Shown here piece by piece: positions 48,802-58,037 of a stretch of DNA of 59,184 nt. The position numbers were made by a program, and so were the translations under genes. The DNA lies in the NCBI GenBank assembly GCA_019654215.1, contig BPDI01000016.1:1-59184 (forward strand), read 5' to 3'. The stretch is from Gammaproteobacteria bacterium (GTDB lineage Bacteria; Pseudomonadota; Gammaproteobacteria; Pseudomonadales; Pseudohongiellaceae). The notes below the pieces were generated by a model. It saw only the letters and a program-made list of their open reading frames with translations. It did not search any database and was not told the origin of the DNA. Each line of letters opens with the position of its first letter. The first letter of the stretch is position 1.

Positions 48802-50109
48802 ATGGAACAAAAGGCGATCTTTCGAATTAGTAATGCGCTGACAATAGTTTTGTTATTGTCCACTTGTGCGACTAGAGTTACACAAAACGAGTTAGAGCCC
48901 TTTAATCGCCAGGATGACTACAACTATTTCCTCCCTTGCTGCAAGATGCCTCACTGTATTCTGTATCACTAAATAAGTCTGGTTTTGCATGGCCCAGGAT
49001 GATCAAAAAGGGGAACAGTTCTACTCGAATTCCAGTTAAGGGAATCGTTTGGGGGAAGACCCCCTATTCGAATCAGCTATGAATCAAATTCTTTTACTCA
49101 ATATTTCGAAGAAGGCGGCGAGGGAATTCGCTATCTGATCTATCTCCCCTTTAAATTTAGGCAGATATTACAGTTGGCGAACGAGTAAGATTTAATTCAG
49201 AAGGTGCACTGTGGGAAGCTGGCGATGCAACACTAGCCGTCTTCAATAACGATATAGATCTTGATAATAGAACTCTCGTAATAGCACCACACCCTGACGA
49301 TGCAGAGATTGCAGCATATGGGATATATCAGGCAACCCGAGCTGATGTAGTAACTATTACTGCGGGTGACGCAGGAGGTTCAAACTTCGCTTTAGTTTGG
49401 CCAGATTCGGAGAACAGTATCGAGCTAAAGGAAGGACTAGAACCCTTGATAGTCTAACGGTTCCTTTACTTGCAGGACTGCGAGCAGATCAGATAAGGAA
49501 TCTCGGCTACTATGATTCAACACTACGCCAGTTATACCATCAGCGTCCCAGTAATGTTCCAGTTCCGCTAGCTAAACTAGAAAGCCCTGGTTACTTTCGC
49601 GAATTTAATTTTGATGAGGAACTGCGCAATCGAGAGTTCATTTCTAATTGGCCAAGTCTGGTAAATGACCTCTATGCAGAACTGGAAAAGGTTGAACCAG
49701 AAATTGTCGTAGCTCCACATCCATTTCTTGATCGTCATGGTGATCATCAGTATGCAGCTATTGCATTATTCGAAGCCTTACATAGATGGGACCGAGAAGT
49801 AAAAGTCTTGCTATATACCAATCATGCTGAAGGAAACGAAGCATTTCCCCTTGGTCCTAAAGACGGGATGATGGGACTGCCGGCGTGGAACGAAGACAAT
49901 CTTAATATTACCGGTGTCTATTCCCATCCGGTAGACATTGAAACGCAACGGCAAAAACTTATCGCCCTAGAATCTATGCATGATTTGCGCCCTTTTGATC
50001 CTAGAGATGGTTCTCTATCGATCCGGTAAATCCCTTGTTTGATTATTTCAGACGAGGGCCTCGCCCTAACGAAATCTTTATGGTGACAAATCTTTTAGGA
50101 GTCGTGTAA
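48802..50109 (+). CDS. PIG-L (LmbE-like) deacetylase lipoprotein (multiple frameshifts)
   Basis: ATG 48802 starts a lipoprotein signal (TIVLLLSTCATR, lipobox LSTC). The frame breaks near 48940, and again around 49060-49170. The central catalytic piece is conserved: TLVIAPHPDDAEIAAYGIYQA, with the HPDD zinc motif, then GDAGGS and later HPFLDRHGDHQYAA with the second His group. The end breaks near 50020 and resumes as NPLFDYFRRGPRPNEIFM to a stop at 50109. PIG-L enzymes remove N-acetyl groups from sugars; a membrane-anchored periplasmic one is an unusual but known form. Only the longest middle frame is unbroken. Confidence 0.75.
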
Positions 50110-50245
50110 TTAGTGGTGAGTTTCTGCGGGTAAATGCACCGTAAATACTATGGATTGGTATGTGATTTATAAAATAGAACCCTGATACACTTGCGCGACT
50201 AAAAATTCTCAGAAGTAAACTGAGATGAATGGTGGAGAAGTCAGA

Positions 50246-51581
50246 ATGAATTTCATTAAAAGCCGCCTCGGCATGATGATGTTTCTTCAGTATGCAGTCT
50301 GGGGAATCTGGTTGCCGGTTTTGGCTACATACCTGCAATCACCGCTTGTTGAAGGGGGATTAGGATTCACATCAGGGCAGGTTGGATGGATTATTGGTAT
50401 AGCTGCATCCGCCGGTGCAATCTCGGCTCCCTTTATTGCTGGACAATTTGCAGACCGATATTTCTCTACCGAAAAATTTCTTCATTGCTTCTAGTTCTTG
50501 GTGGCATCGTAAAGATTACTCTTTCTTTCCAGGAAACTTTTAATGCTTGGTTAATGCTGTCCATTCTTTACAGCATCTTATACATGCCAACTCTTTCACT
50601 AACCAATTCAATGGCATTTGCTCACTTAAATAAACCAGATAGTGAGTGGCCAAGAATTCGCGTTATGGGAACCTTTGGTTGGATTGCCGCCAGTTGGTTG
50701 TTTCCAATGATCTGGTTACAAACAAATTTAGAATTTCAGATTTTGCCACCCTTTTTTGTTGGCACTGAAGTGCCTGATGCTACAGCCCGTCTTGCAGATA
50801 CTTTGAAAGTTTCTGGAACAATTTCCATTTTGTATGCAGGATTTTGTTTTTTGCTGCCGAATACTCCACCCCAAAAAGAAGGCGTCGAAAAGCTAGCATT
50901 CAAAAAAGCGTTCAGCCTTTTTTTCCCAAAAAATCATTTGCTGTATTGGTCGCCGCAAGTTTGCCTATTGCAGTCATCCACCAAATTTATTTCATGCAAA
51001 CAGGACCATTCTTTGAGAACCAATTGGGCTTATTGGTCACTTATATCGCCCGGGGATGACGGTGGGCAATTTGCTGAAATTGGAGTAATGGCATTTCTTG
51101 GTATTTTCTTGGCGAAGCTTGGTTTCCGCTGGACTATTACCATCGGAGCACTGGCTTATTTTGCGCGATATGCGATATGGGGATTTATTAGCATGCAGGA
51201 AGCTGTCGGTCCTCGGTAGACGCAGCTGGTCAATTTGTCTGGACTGGTTCTCTAATGATTGGCATTTTTAGCCAAATATTACATGGGATCTGTTACGCTT
51301 GCTTTTTCGCTTCTGCGTATATGTATGTTGATAGAATTGCCGATGAGGATATACGTAATTCGGCACAGACAGTTTTCGGCATCATAATCTTGGGCCTCGG
51401 CCCCATGTTCGCAGGCCCTTTCATGGGATTGCTTGGCAGTGTGTTTGGTGAGGAAGGTGTCGTAACTGATTTCGCAGGTATGTGGTTCACGTTATCAGTA
51501 ATAGCACTATTTACCGCTGCATTGTTCGCTTTCGCCTTTGAAGATCAAACAGATGTAGATTTAATCGAGGATCCTGCCTAG
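50246..51581 (+). CDS. MFS transporter, nucleoside:H+ symporter-like (frameshifts)
   Basis: A twelve-helix MFS protein of the nucleoside permease type: FIKSRLGMMMFLQYAVWGIW, GWIIGIAASAGAISAPFIAG and QFADRYFSTEK in the first frame. After a shift near 50475 it continues LLVLGGIVKITLSFQETFNA, MPTLSLTNSMAFAHLNKPD, WPRIRVMGTFGWIAA. Further breaks near 50930-51055 and 51218 precede the last helices (QTVFGIIILGLGPMFAGPF, EDQTDVDLIEDPA). It would import nucleosides or a related compound. ATG 50246 follows a GGAGAAG sequence. It is 14 bases before the desaturase gene. Confidence 0.8.
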
Positions 51582-51595
51582 GTCAAATCAGATAA

Positions 51596-52500
51596 TGGCT
51601 TTTGATATCCCTCTCACTGAAAAGGAATTGGAAGAGCTCACGAATAGGAGTGATATTCTGGGTGGGTGGACATTATTCTGCCAGTTAGCAATAACCGCTG
51701 CCTGCTTCGTAATAGCCGCGGTTTGGCCTAATCCCTTACGTTTATAGTTGGAACAATTTTGCTTGGGGGGCGGCAAATGGGTTTCTTTGTTCTTACTCAT
51801 GAGGCCGGCCATAACACATTATTTAAAAGTAAATGGCTAAATGACTTTGTGTATAAATGGTTAACTGCTCCAATGGATTTCTTTAATGGAAAAGCATACA
51901 TGCTGAGCACTTGGAGCATCATCGTTCGGTTGGGAATGTTGATGATCCAGATTAGCTAATTTTTATGATTATCCCATTTCCAAAGAGAGGTTAAAGAGAA
52001 AACTTAAGCGTGACCTAACGGGGCAAACTGGGGTTAGAGATTTAACAAAAAGACTTAAAGGTTTTGTCAATCCAAACTTATTAGAAAAAGAAGACCAAAT
52101 GCATTATTCCGCGGTTTGATTGGCACTTAGCATTGTTTCTCATTCTTACACTATCCGGCTTTCCACACTTAATCCTCATGTGGTTTGGTGCTCTCGTCTT
52201 TTGCTACCCGGCCATTGCCAGATTGCGACAAGTTTCAGAACATGGAGCAGTCCCTGATCTTGCCCATGATAATCCCCGCTTCAATACTAGGAAAGACAAT
52301 TGTTGGTCCTTTGGCTCGGCTACTGTTTAAACCCTCACGGAGTCAATTATCATGTTGAGCATCATCTTAATCCCGCCATTCCAAACCCATCGACTATCTG
52401 CGGCACATCGATTTTTTTGAAAGCGCGTGGATACTTTAATGGTATAAAATTTCCCAATGGCTACTCACAAGTTATTAAACAATTAACTCTGGCAAGTTAA
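51596..52500 (+). CDS. membrane fatty acid desaturase-like protein (multiple frameshifts)
   Basis: A badly broken integral membrane desaturase/hydroxylase, still showing all three histidine boxes in order: HEAGHNTLF, an HxxHH-type box that now reads in another frame near 51915, and NYHVEHHLNP near 52345. Two iron ions would be held by these. The pieces are MAFDIPLTEKELEELTNRSD at ATG 51596, a helix pair, then DYPISKERLKRKLKRDL and LSGFPHLILMWFGALVF. At least five indels are needed to join them. It ends at 52500 and overlaps the convergent M24 gene by 26 bases. Fatty acid or aliphatic substrate. Confidence 0.7.
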
Positions 52501-53862
52501 ATTGTTGGGAAAAAAATACAAGTTTCTCACTACTAATAAGAATTAATTTTTCCTGACGACCGTCGATGTAAAAAGTGTTATTGCCGTCGAAGAATGCATC
52601 TTCCTCCAGCATGAAACGTACGTCCTGACCACCCCATTCCGGAATACTTACTGTGGAATTCAGTTCAATTGAATGGGCTGTGCTTTCATAAAGGGGATAG
52701 TCACCTCTACCAACTGTTCCCCCTGGTTTCCCACATGCCAATGGTTGGACCGGCGCCATGGCCATGGTAACCAATGGGATGGGTTATATAGAAGGACGAA
52801 TGTCCTCTTCGATCGCCTGTGCCCGAGCGCTGCGTAGAATTTCATTTCCAGTCGGCCGAGCACAAAGTTATCAGTAAGTATGTCTTGCAAACGATTGCTT
52901 GTTGCTAGACCTACTCTAATTCCTGCTGGGGCCCGGGATTCTCCAGGCCTCAAGACATAGGCATGTTGTTGGGTGTCAGTATTGAGTCGAAGATAGGTAA
53001 TACCAAAGTCAACATGGAGTAAGTCACCTGGCAATATAACTCCCTGCTGTTCCGTATTAGTGAAAAGATCTATGAACTCGCCTACATCTTCCTGATGTCT
53101 TTGAATACTAACGGAAGGATGAAACCAGGTTACTAAACGTAATTCACGAATCCGATCTTCATACCACCACATTACATCTTCTGTTGTTGTTTCTCCCGGT
53201 TTAATAACCGCATTAGAAAATCCTTCGGCAATAATGTCGTGTGCAATTTCCACGATTGAAGGATAAATCTCCATTTCTTCTTCGGTGCGCGTTTCCAGCC
53301 AGGCTATCGCCAGTTTTTCCGCAGAAACTAATCTGGATTCCTGTTCGTTGGTTAAAGCATCAACCAGTCCTTCATATTCACCATGAGTGAGGCCATCCGC
53401 GAGGGCGAAATCTGAGGAAACATTAATACCAATAGTTGAAGGATTCTTTTCCGTAATCAGATCTGATAAGGCTCGCCATTGATCTGGTTGTTCTTCGGGA
53501 TTCCATCTTGCTTGAAAGTAGTCGCCAACTGCATAACGAGATACTGCGTAGCCTTTAACGCCTTCGTCGCCTTCATCAGAAAATACCAGTATGGTTCTTC
53601 TTCTCGCTGCGTGAGCATCACCCGGTAACATAGTCATTACTACCGGATCTTCGTTGTACTCTCGTGCTACCAATATCCACATATCGATGCTTTCACGACG
53701 CATGAGTTTTGCTGGTAAGGTATTCAGTCGCACAGCTAAGAGTCGATCGATCGTTTCTGCCCGTTCTTTCATAGGCAGAATCGAATCCCCCGTGGCTGCA
53801 ATAACAGTTGCGGTAAAAAATGAAACAAGGAAAAAGAATAAAGCTTGAATAGTTTGTAACAT
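52475..53862 (-). CDS. exported M24-family metallopeptidase-like protein (frameshifts)
   Basis: A pita-bread-fold protein related to Xaa-Pro aminopeptidase, with a Sec signal (ALFFFLVSFFTATVIAATGD). The N-domain shows SIDMWILVAREYNEDPV and DEGVKGYAVSRYAVGD. The C-domain metal site reads GDLLHVDFGITYLRLNTD, then, after breaks near 52830 and 52750, HPIGYHGHG and SIELNSTVSIPEWGGQD, the second metal His and Glu. It ends at 52475. I start at ATG 53862 because the signal peptide begins there. Such exported members are uncommon, and the metal ligand set is only partly readable. Confidence 0.78.
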
Positions 53863-53975
53863 AGCATACCCCAAAATTTCGATACTTAAAGGTATCATCA
53901 TTTTGTTAACCGGTGTAAAAACTAGATTCAGTATTCACAGATACAACAAACTTTTTGCCCAACTGGAGGGATCGT

Positions 53976-54710
53976 ATGAAACTCAGAGGCCTCTTGATAA
54001 TCATTTTAATTGGTATTGTCGCGCCGCTCTCTCTAATAACTGTATTAAGTGAATCAAATACAAATAGTGAAACCATTGCAATTATTGGAACAGGTAATGT
54101 CGGTTCAGCGCTTGGAAAAATCTGGGCTGCGAAAGGTCACGAGATTATCTATGGGTCGCGCACACCAACTTCCGATCGCGTGCAACAACTAGTAAGAGAA
54201 TCTGGGAAAAATGCAATGTCGACTACACAAGCCGATGCAGCGAGACGCGCCGATATTGTAATGATTCCAATTCCGCCAACCGCAATTCCGGAGGTAATTG
54301 ACGCACTGGGTAACCTCGAAGGCAAACTTATAATTGATACCACTAACTGGTGGGACTTTGAAGATAGCTGGGCGATCTCTCCCCATGATCCTCGCGATTC
54401 ACTAGCTGAACAAGTTCAAACCTTGGCACCAGATGCCGACGTGGTGAAGGCATTTAACACCATGAACTATGCAGTAATGGTGGATCCTTCGATCAGTGAT
54501 GGACCCGTTACGGTTCCAATTGCTGGAGATAGCAGTAATGCGAAAGCAAGGGTTGCTGCGTTAGCACAAGATATTGGTCTGGAACCACTCGATGTCGGTC
54601 CGCTTGCAGCGGCTGAATACCTGGAAGAGATGTTACGTCTGGCAATCGGTTTTCGCGAAATCAACCCAGGAGTAGCTTTTGATTATCACCTTCGCCTCAG
54701 ACCGAACTAA
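53976..54710 (+). CDS. membrane-anchored NADP-binding protein, F420-reductase-like
   Basis: An intact 244-residue protein with an N-terminal hydrophobic segment (RGLLIIILIGIVAPLSLITV) and then a Rossmann domain of the NADPH-dependent F420 reductase/ProC-like kind: AIIGTGNVGSALGKIW (35-50), IIYGSRTP with the Ser/Arg that selects NADP, ADIVMIPIPPTAIPEV, GKLIIDTTNWWDF, KAFNTMNYAVM and a C-terminal EYLEEMLRLAIGF. GGAGGG at 53965-53970 supports ATG 53976. The anchor may hold the domain on the cytoplasmic side; otherwise it would face a periplasm that has no NADPH. Which side is not decided by the sequence. Confidence 0.82.
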   Translation: MKLRGLLIIILIGIVAPLSLITVLSESNTNSETIAIIGTGNVGSALGKIWAAKGHEIIYGSRTPTSDRVQQLVRESGKNAMSTTQADAARRADIVMIPIPPTAIPEVIDALGNLEGKLIIDTTNWWDFEDSWAISPHDPRDSLAEQVQTLAPDADVVKAFNTMNYAVMVDPSISDGPVTVPIAGDSSNAKARVAALAQDIGLEPLDVGPLAAAEYLEEMLRLAIGFREINPGVAFDYHLRLRPN

Positions 54711-54825
54711 AAATTGTAGTTTTATAACCGAACATTCAAGTTCTCACTAGGGTAAGACAATAGGTTGATTTCTGTATCATTCTTTTAGGCTAGCTTCATC
54801 TCCTTCCTCAAAGAATTGATTGTTC

Positions 54826-55845
54826 TTATTGTTCTGTTTCTTTTCTGGCATCCTGTTCAATAACCCGAGCGCCCATTAAAATATCCATTACTGCTCGATT
54901 ACCTTCATGACAGGCTGATTCATAAAGCTTCTGTCCGGGCGGCATGCGCGTGAAGGGAAGTTCTGCGACAACTGGTTCTGTGTAGGTAATTGGATCGACG
55001 ATGGTGTAGGAGTATAGCAACTCGTTTTCTGAAACAGCCTTAATTCTTTCAGTTACTTCAAACTCTTCCGACATGGCAATCTGGCTTACGGTATGTTCTG
55101 GCCTAAAACTATTAGTGTGAATAACTAAAGTTTCACCTTCCCAATGTCCAATGGAATCTCCCATCCATCTTTGAATTGGAATTTCTGGATGGGATTTATT
55201 GAGTTTTACGATGCGAGTTTGAATTGCTTCCTCGCTGTATATCATCACGTAGTCCTCTGTCTGCACGATTTGAACATGGGTGCCATCGGCGTTGGTCATA
55301 GTTGGCAGAGGAGGTCCTAAATGCAAGCAACGTTCTCCTGGAGGCCGCGCTTCGGGTCCGTCAAAGTTGTTATTCATCATTTCAAAATAACGTGTGCGAA
55401 ATTCCATGCTTTCATCTTGCATTGGAAATCGCCCGTTTTCTGGTTCGATAATTAGGGAAGTCCGAAGCTCACCATTAATCCTTGCTACTTCAACTGGCAG
55501 ATCAGGAAGAAAATTAGTATCGGTCCGAAATTCGATATTGGCACCTACTGGAGGTGCACCGCGGTCCGGCTCTACTGGAGCTTCTCTTGCAATTCGTCTC
55601 TCTATCGCCTGTTGTTCGAATTCAGCTGCTTCTTCTTCGGTATAAAATCGTTTATTACCTAATGCTGCAGGTCGCTCTACTGGTGTAGCAAAGCGCTTCT
55701 CCCACAAACCCTGTAAATTGGGCACACCAAATTCATTGCGTGGTGCACGATAGTCGGAATTTTGAGCGAGAGTGAGTTCAGGGATAAATACTACAGTAAG
55801 TAAAACCAATAACCTGAAGCACATATCTGACATTTGTTTGCGCAT
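54826..55845 (-). CDS. secreted protein of unknown function
   Basis: An intact 339-residue exported protein (signal ending ELTLAQN). It opens with a phrase common in exported proteins of DUF1592/PQQ-rich bacteria: EFGVPNLQGLWEKR. A long middle follows (RYFEMMNNNFDGPEARPPGE, GDSIGHWEGETLVIHTNSFR), and then a C-terminal YSYTIVDPITYTEPVVAELPF. The two cysteines lie in GERCLHLGPP and YESACHEGN. No enzymatic motif that I recognise. It may be a beta-sheet ligand-binding protein. It stands alone, convergent with the NADP-binding gene. Confidence 0.7.
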   Translation of the reverse strand: MRKQMSDMCFRLLVLLTVVFIPELTLAQNSDYRAPRNEFGVPNLQGLWEKRFATPVERPAALGNKRFYTEEEAAEFEQQAIERRIAREAPVEPDRGAPPVGANIEFRTDTNFLPDLPVEVARINGELRTSLIIEPENGRFPMQDESMEFRTRYFEMMNNNFDGPEARPPGERCLHLGPPLPTMTNADGTHVQIVQTEDYVMIYSEEAIQTRIVKLNKSHPEIPIQRWMGDSIGHWEGETLVIHTNSFRPEHTVSQIAMSEEFEVTERIKAVSENELLYSYTIVDPITYTEPVVAELPFTRMPPGQKLYESACHEGNRAVMDILMGARVIEQDARKETEQ

Positions 55846-56072
55846 AACCAGATCTCGTTTAAGCCATCGATTCAGATCATGCCATTGAGTAAGGCGTTAA
55901 CTCAAATGAAACTTTACGGACATCGAGATAAAACTGCATAAAGTGAGTGAACAATTCCCCTTAGGATTCGAAGCGTGTGGGCATCAAACAAAAATTGGCA
56001 AACCAGCGCAGCAATCCCCAGCAATGGAGAAGTATAGATTCTTCCGGTGCTTTTACTGATCTGTCAGCGAGT

Positions 56073-57422
56073 TCATTCATAGCGTTTGTTTTTCGACTGC
56101 TGATTTAGTTGCCGAAACTCTTCCATCTTCTCTTTGATGCGAATTTCCAATCCACTCTCTCTTGGATAATAGTACTGGTCGCCCTGAATATCTTCTGGTA
56201 AATAGCTCTCTCCTGCGGCAAAAGCGTTCTTTTCATCATGTGCGTAACGATATTCTTCTCCATATCCCAGTTCTTTACTTAAGTTAGTGGTGGCATTTCG
56301 CAGATGAAGCGGTACTTCGAGACTGCCGTGCTCTGCCACAGCCTTGCGAGCAGCACCGAATGCTTCATAGACCGCATTGCTTTTTGGTGCGCTAGCTAGG
56401 TAGACGGCAGCCTGGGCCAGAGCAAGATCCCCTTCGGGGCTTCCCAATCGAGTATAAGAATCCCAGGCATTTAAAGTAACCTGCAATGCCCTGGGATCAG
56501 CCAGGCCAATATCTTCAGTGGCCATACGATTCAAGCGACGTGCTATGTAGGTCGGGTCACAACCACCATCAAGCATTCGAGTTAACCAATACAGTGCGCC
56601 ATCTGCTGAGGAACCACGCACAGATTTATGTAAGGCAGAAATCTGTTCGTAGAAACTATCGCCGCCTTTATCGAATCGTCGATACGATTCTTCCAGTATC
56701 TGTGCAATATGTTCATTGCTAACCAAGCATTTGCCATCGATGAATTCTGCCATATCGCTTAGCACTTCAAGATAGTTAAGCGTTCTTCTGGCATCTCCAT
56801 CAGCTGTTTTTGCTAGAGCTAACTTTTGCTCTTCGTTTAATATTAAGTTTAGTTTGCCTATTCCTTTTTCTGTGTCCAACAAAGCGTTGTTTACAACACT
56901 GACTAAATCTTTTACAGACAATGATTTGAGCAAATAGACTCGTACTCGGGAAAGTAATGCGTTGTTTAGTTCGAAAGATGGGTTCTCTGTAGTCGCGCCA
57001 ATAAAAAAAATCGTGCCGTCTTCGATATGGGGCAGAAACGCATCTTGTTGCCCTTTGTTGAAGCGATGTACTTCGTCCACAAATAAAATAGTTTTTCGCG
57101 CGCTGTTGTTTTGCTGAAACTTCGCGTGGTCGATAGTCGCACGAATTTCTTTTACTCCGGCTAGTACTGCAGAAATAGATTCGAAATGGTAATCGCAAGT
57201 TTGAGCAATGATTTTTGCCAGAGTCGTTTTGCCAGATCCGGGTGGACCCCAAAGAATCATGGAATGGGGCTGCTGGTTAACTATGGCCTCATAGATAGAT
57301 TTACCTGGACTGAGTAAATGCTCCTGGCCAACGAAATCTTCGATGGATTGTGGGCGCAGCCTCGCGGCCAGTGGCTGATAGACTGAATTGACTGATTCTT
57401 CATGGAGCAAGAGTGAGTCCAT
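56073..57422 (-). CDS. rarA: replication-associated recombination protein A (AAA+ ATPase)
   Basis: An intact 449-residue RarA/MgsA homologue of the clamp-loader AAA+ clade that acts at stalled replication forks. Walker A is GPPGSGKTT at 59-67 and Walker B is ILFVDEVHRF at 112-121. Sensor 1 (GATTENPSFELN), the arginine-rich DGDARRTLNYLE, and the C-terminal helical oligomerisation domain (GGDSFYEQISALHKSVRGSS, YLASAPKSNAVYEAF, PLHLRNATTNL, ending near RYAHD) are all present. I start at ATG 57422, which is where homologues begin; the upstream frame to 57458 is not supported. A housekeeping gene and the best marker for the class of organism. Confidence 0.95.
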   Translation of the reverse strand: MDSLLLHEESVNSVYQPLAARLRPQSIEDFVGQEHLLSPGKSIYEAIVNQQPHSMILWGPPGSGKTTLAKIIAQTCDYHFESISAVLAGVKEIRATIDHAKFQQNNSARKTILFVDEVHRFNKGQQDAFLPHIEDGTIFFIGATTENPSFELNNALLSRVRVYLLKSLSVKDLVSVVNNALLDTEKGIGKLNLILNEEQKLALAKTADGDARRTLNYLEVLSDMAEFIDGKCLVSNEHIAQILEESYRRFDKGGDSFYEQISALHKSVRGSSADGALYWLTRMLDGGCDPTYIARRLNRMATEDIGLADPRALQVTLNAWDSYTRLGSPEGDLALAQAAVYLASAPKSNAVYEAFGAARKAVAEHGSLEVPLHLRNATTNLSKELGYGEEYRYAHDEKNAFAAGESYLPEDIQGDQYYYPRESGLEIRIKEKMEEFRQLNQQSKNKRYE

Positions 57423-57517
57423 AATCCGATTATAAGCGCAAGCGAAAAAACGCCACACCCTTTATACTCTAGCCGCTGCAAATTAGTGCATTTATTGATG
57501 GTTTAAGGAGAAAAACC

Positions 57518-57976
57518 TTGGTTAGTCCGGCATATTTTGAAGATTTTGAATCAGGAATGAGTTACGAGTTTGGCGAATACCATGTAACTAAAGAAGAAAT
57601 TCTGCAGTTCGCAACCATGTATGATCCGCAACCATTTCATCTTTCCGATGAAGAAGGTAAGAAAACTCTATTTGGAGGATTATGTGCATCTGGATGGCAT
57701 ACCTGTTCAATGGCTATGAGTATGACCGTTGACAATATGCCAAAGGGAGACACTGGCACTTTGGGTTCGCCAGGCATCGATGAGTTACGTTGGCACAAAC
57801 CAGTTTTTCCTGGGGATACGCTGCGTATGAAAACTACGATCCTCGATAAGAAAGAATCTCGCTCTCGCCCCGAAATGGGTTCTCTCTTTATGCTTAACGA
57901 GATGTTTAATCAGAATGATGAACTAGTGATGAGCAATAAACCAATCGTATTATTCAGGAAAAGAGCAACTAAATAA
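57518..57976 (+). CDS. MaoC-type hot-dog fold dehydratase
   Basis: An intact 152-residue MaoC-like protein, an R-specific enoyl-CoA hydratase-type fold. It shows FEDFESGMSYEFGEYHVTKE, then the hydratase signature around ATMYDPQPFHLS with the catalytic Asp and His, FGGLCASGWHTCSM, and the strand GIDELRWHKPVFPGDTL. The start is TTG at 57518, 7 bases after AAGGAG (57505-57510), and no ATG fits. Divergent from rarA. Many MaoC proteins act in fatty acid or polyhydroxyalkanoate metabolism; the precise substrate is not known. Confidence 0.9.
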   Translation: MVSPAYFEDFESGMSYEFGEYHVTKEEILQFATMYDPQPFHLSDEEGKKTLFGGLCASGWHTCSMAMSMTVDNMPKGDTGTLGSPGIDELRWHKPVFPGDTLRMKTTILDKKESRSRPEMGSLFMLNEMFNQNDELVMSNKPIVLFRKRATK

Positions 57977-58037
57977 TTCGACCTTGCTTGCGTATTTGTT
58001 TTCTGCAATTTTTTCTCATTTTAGGGTATTTAGTGGG

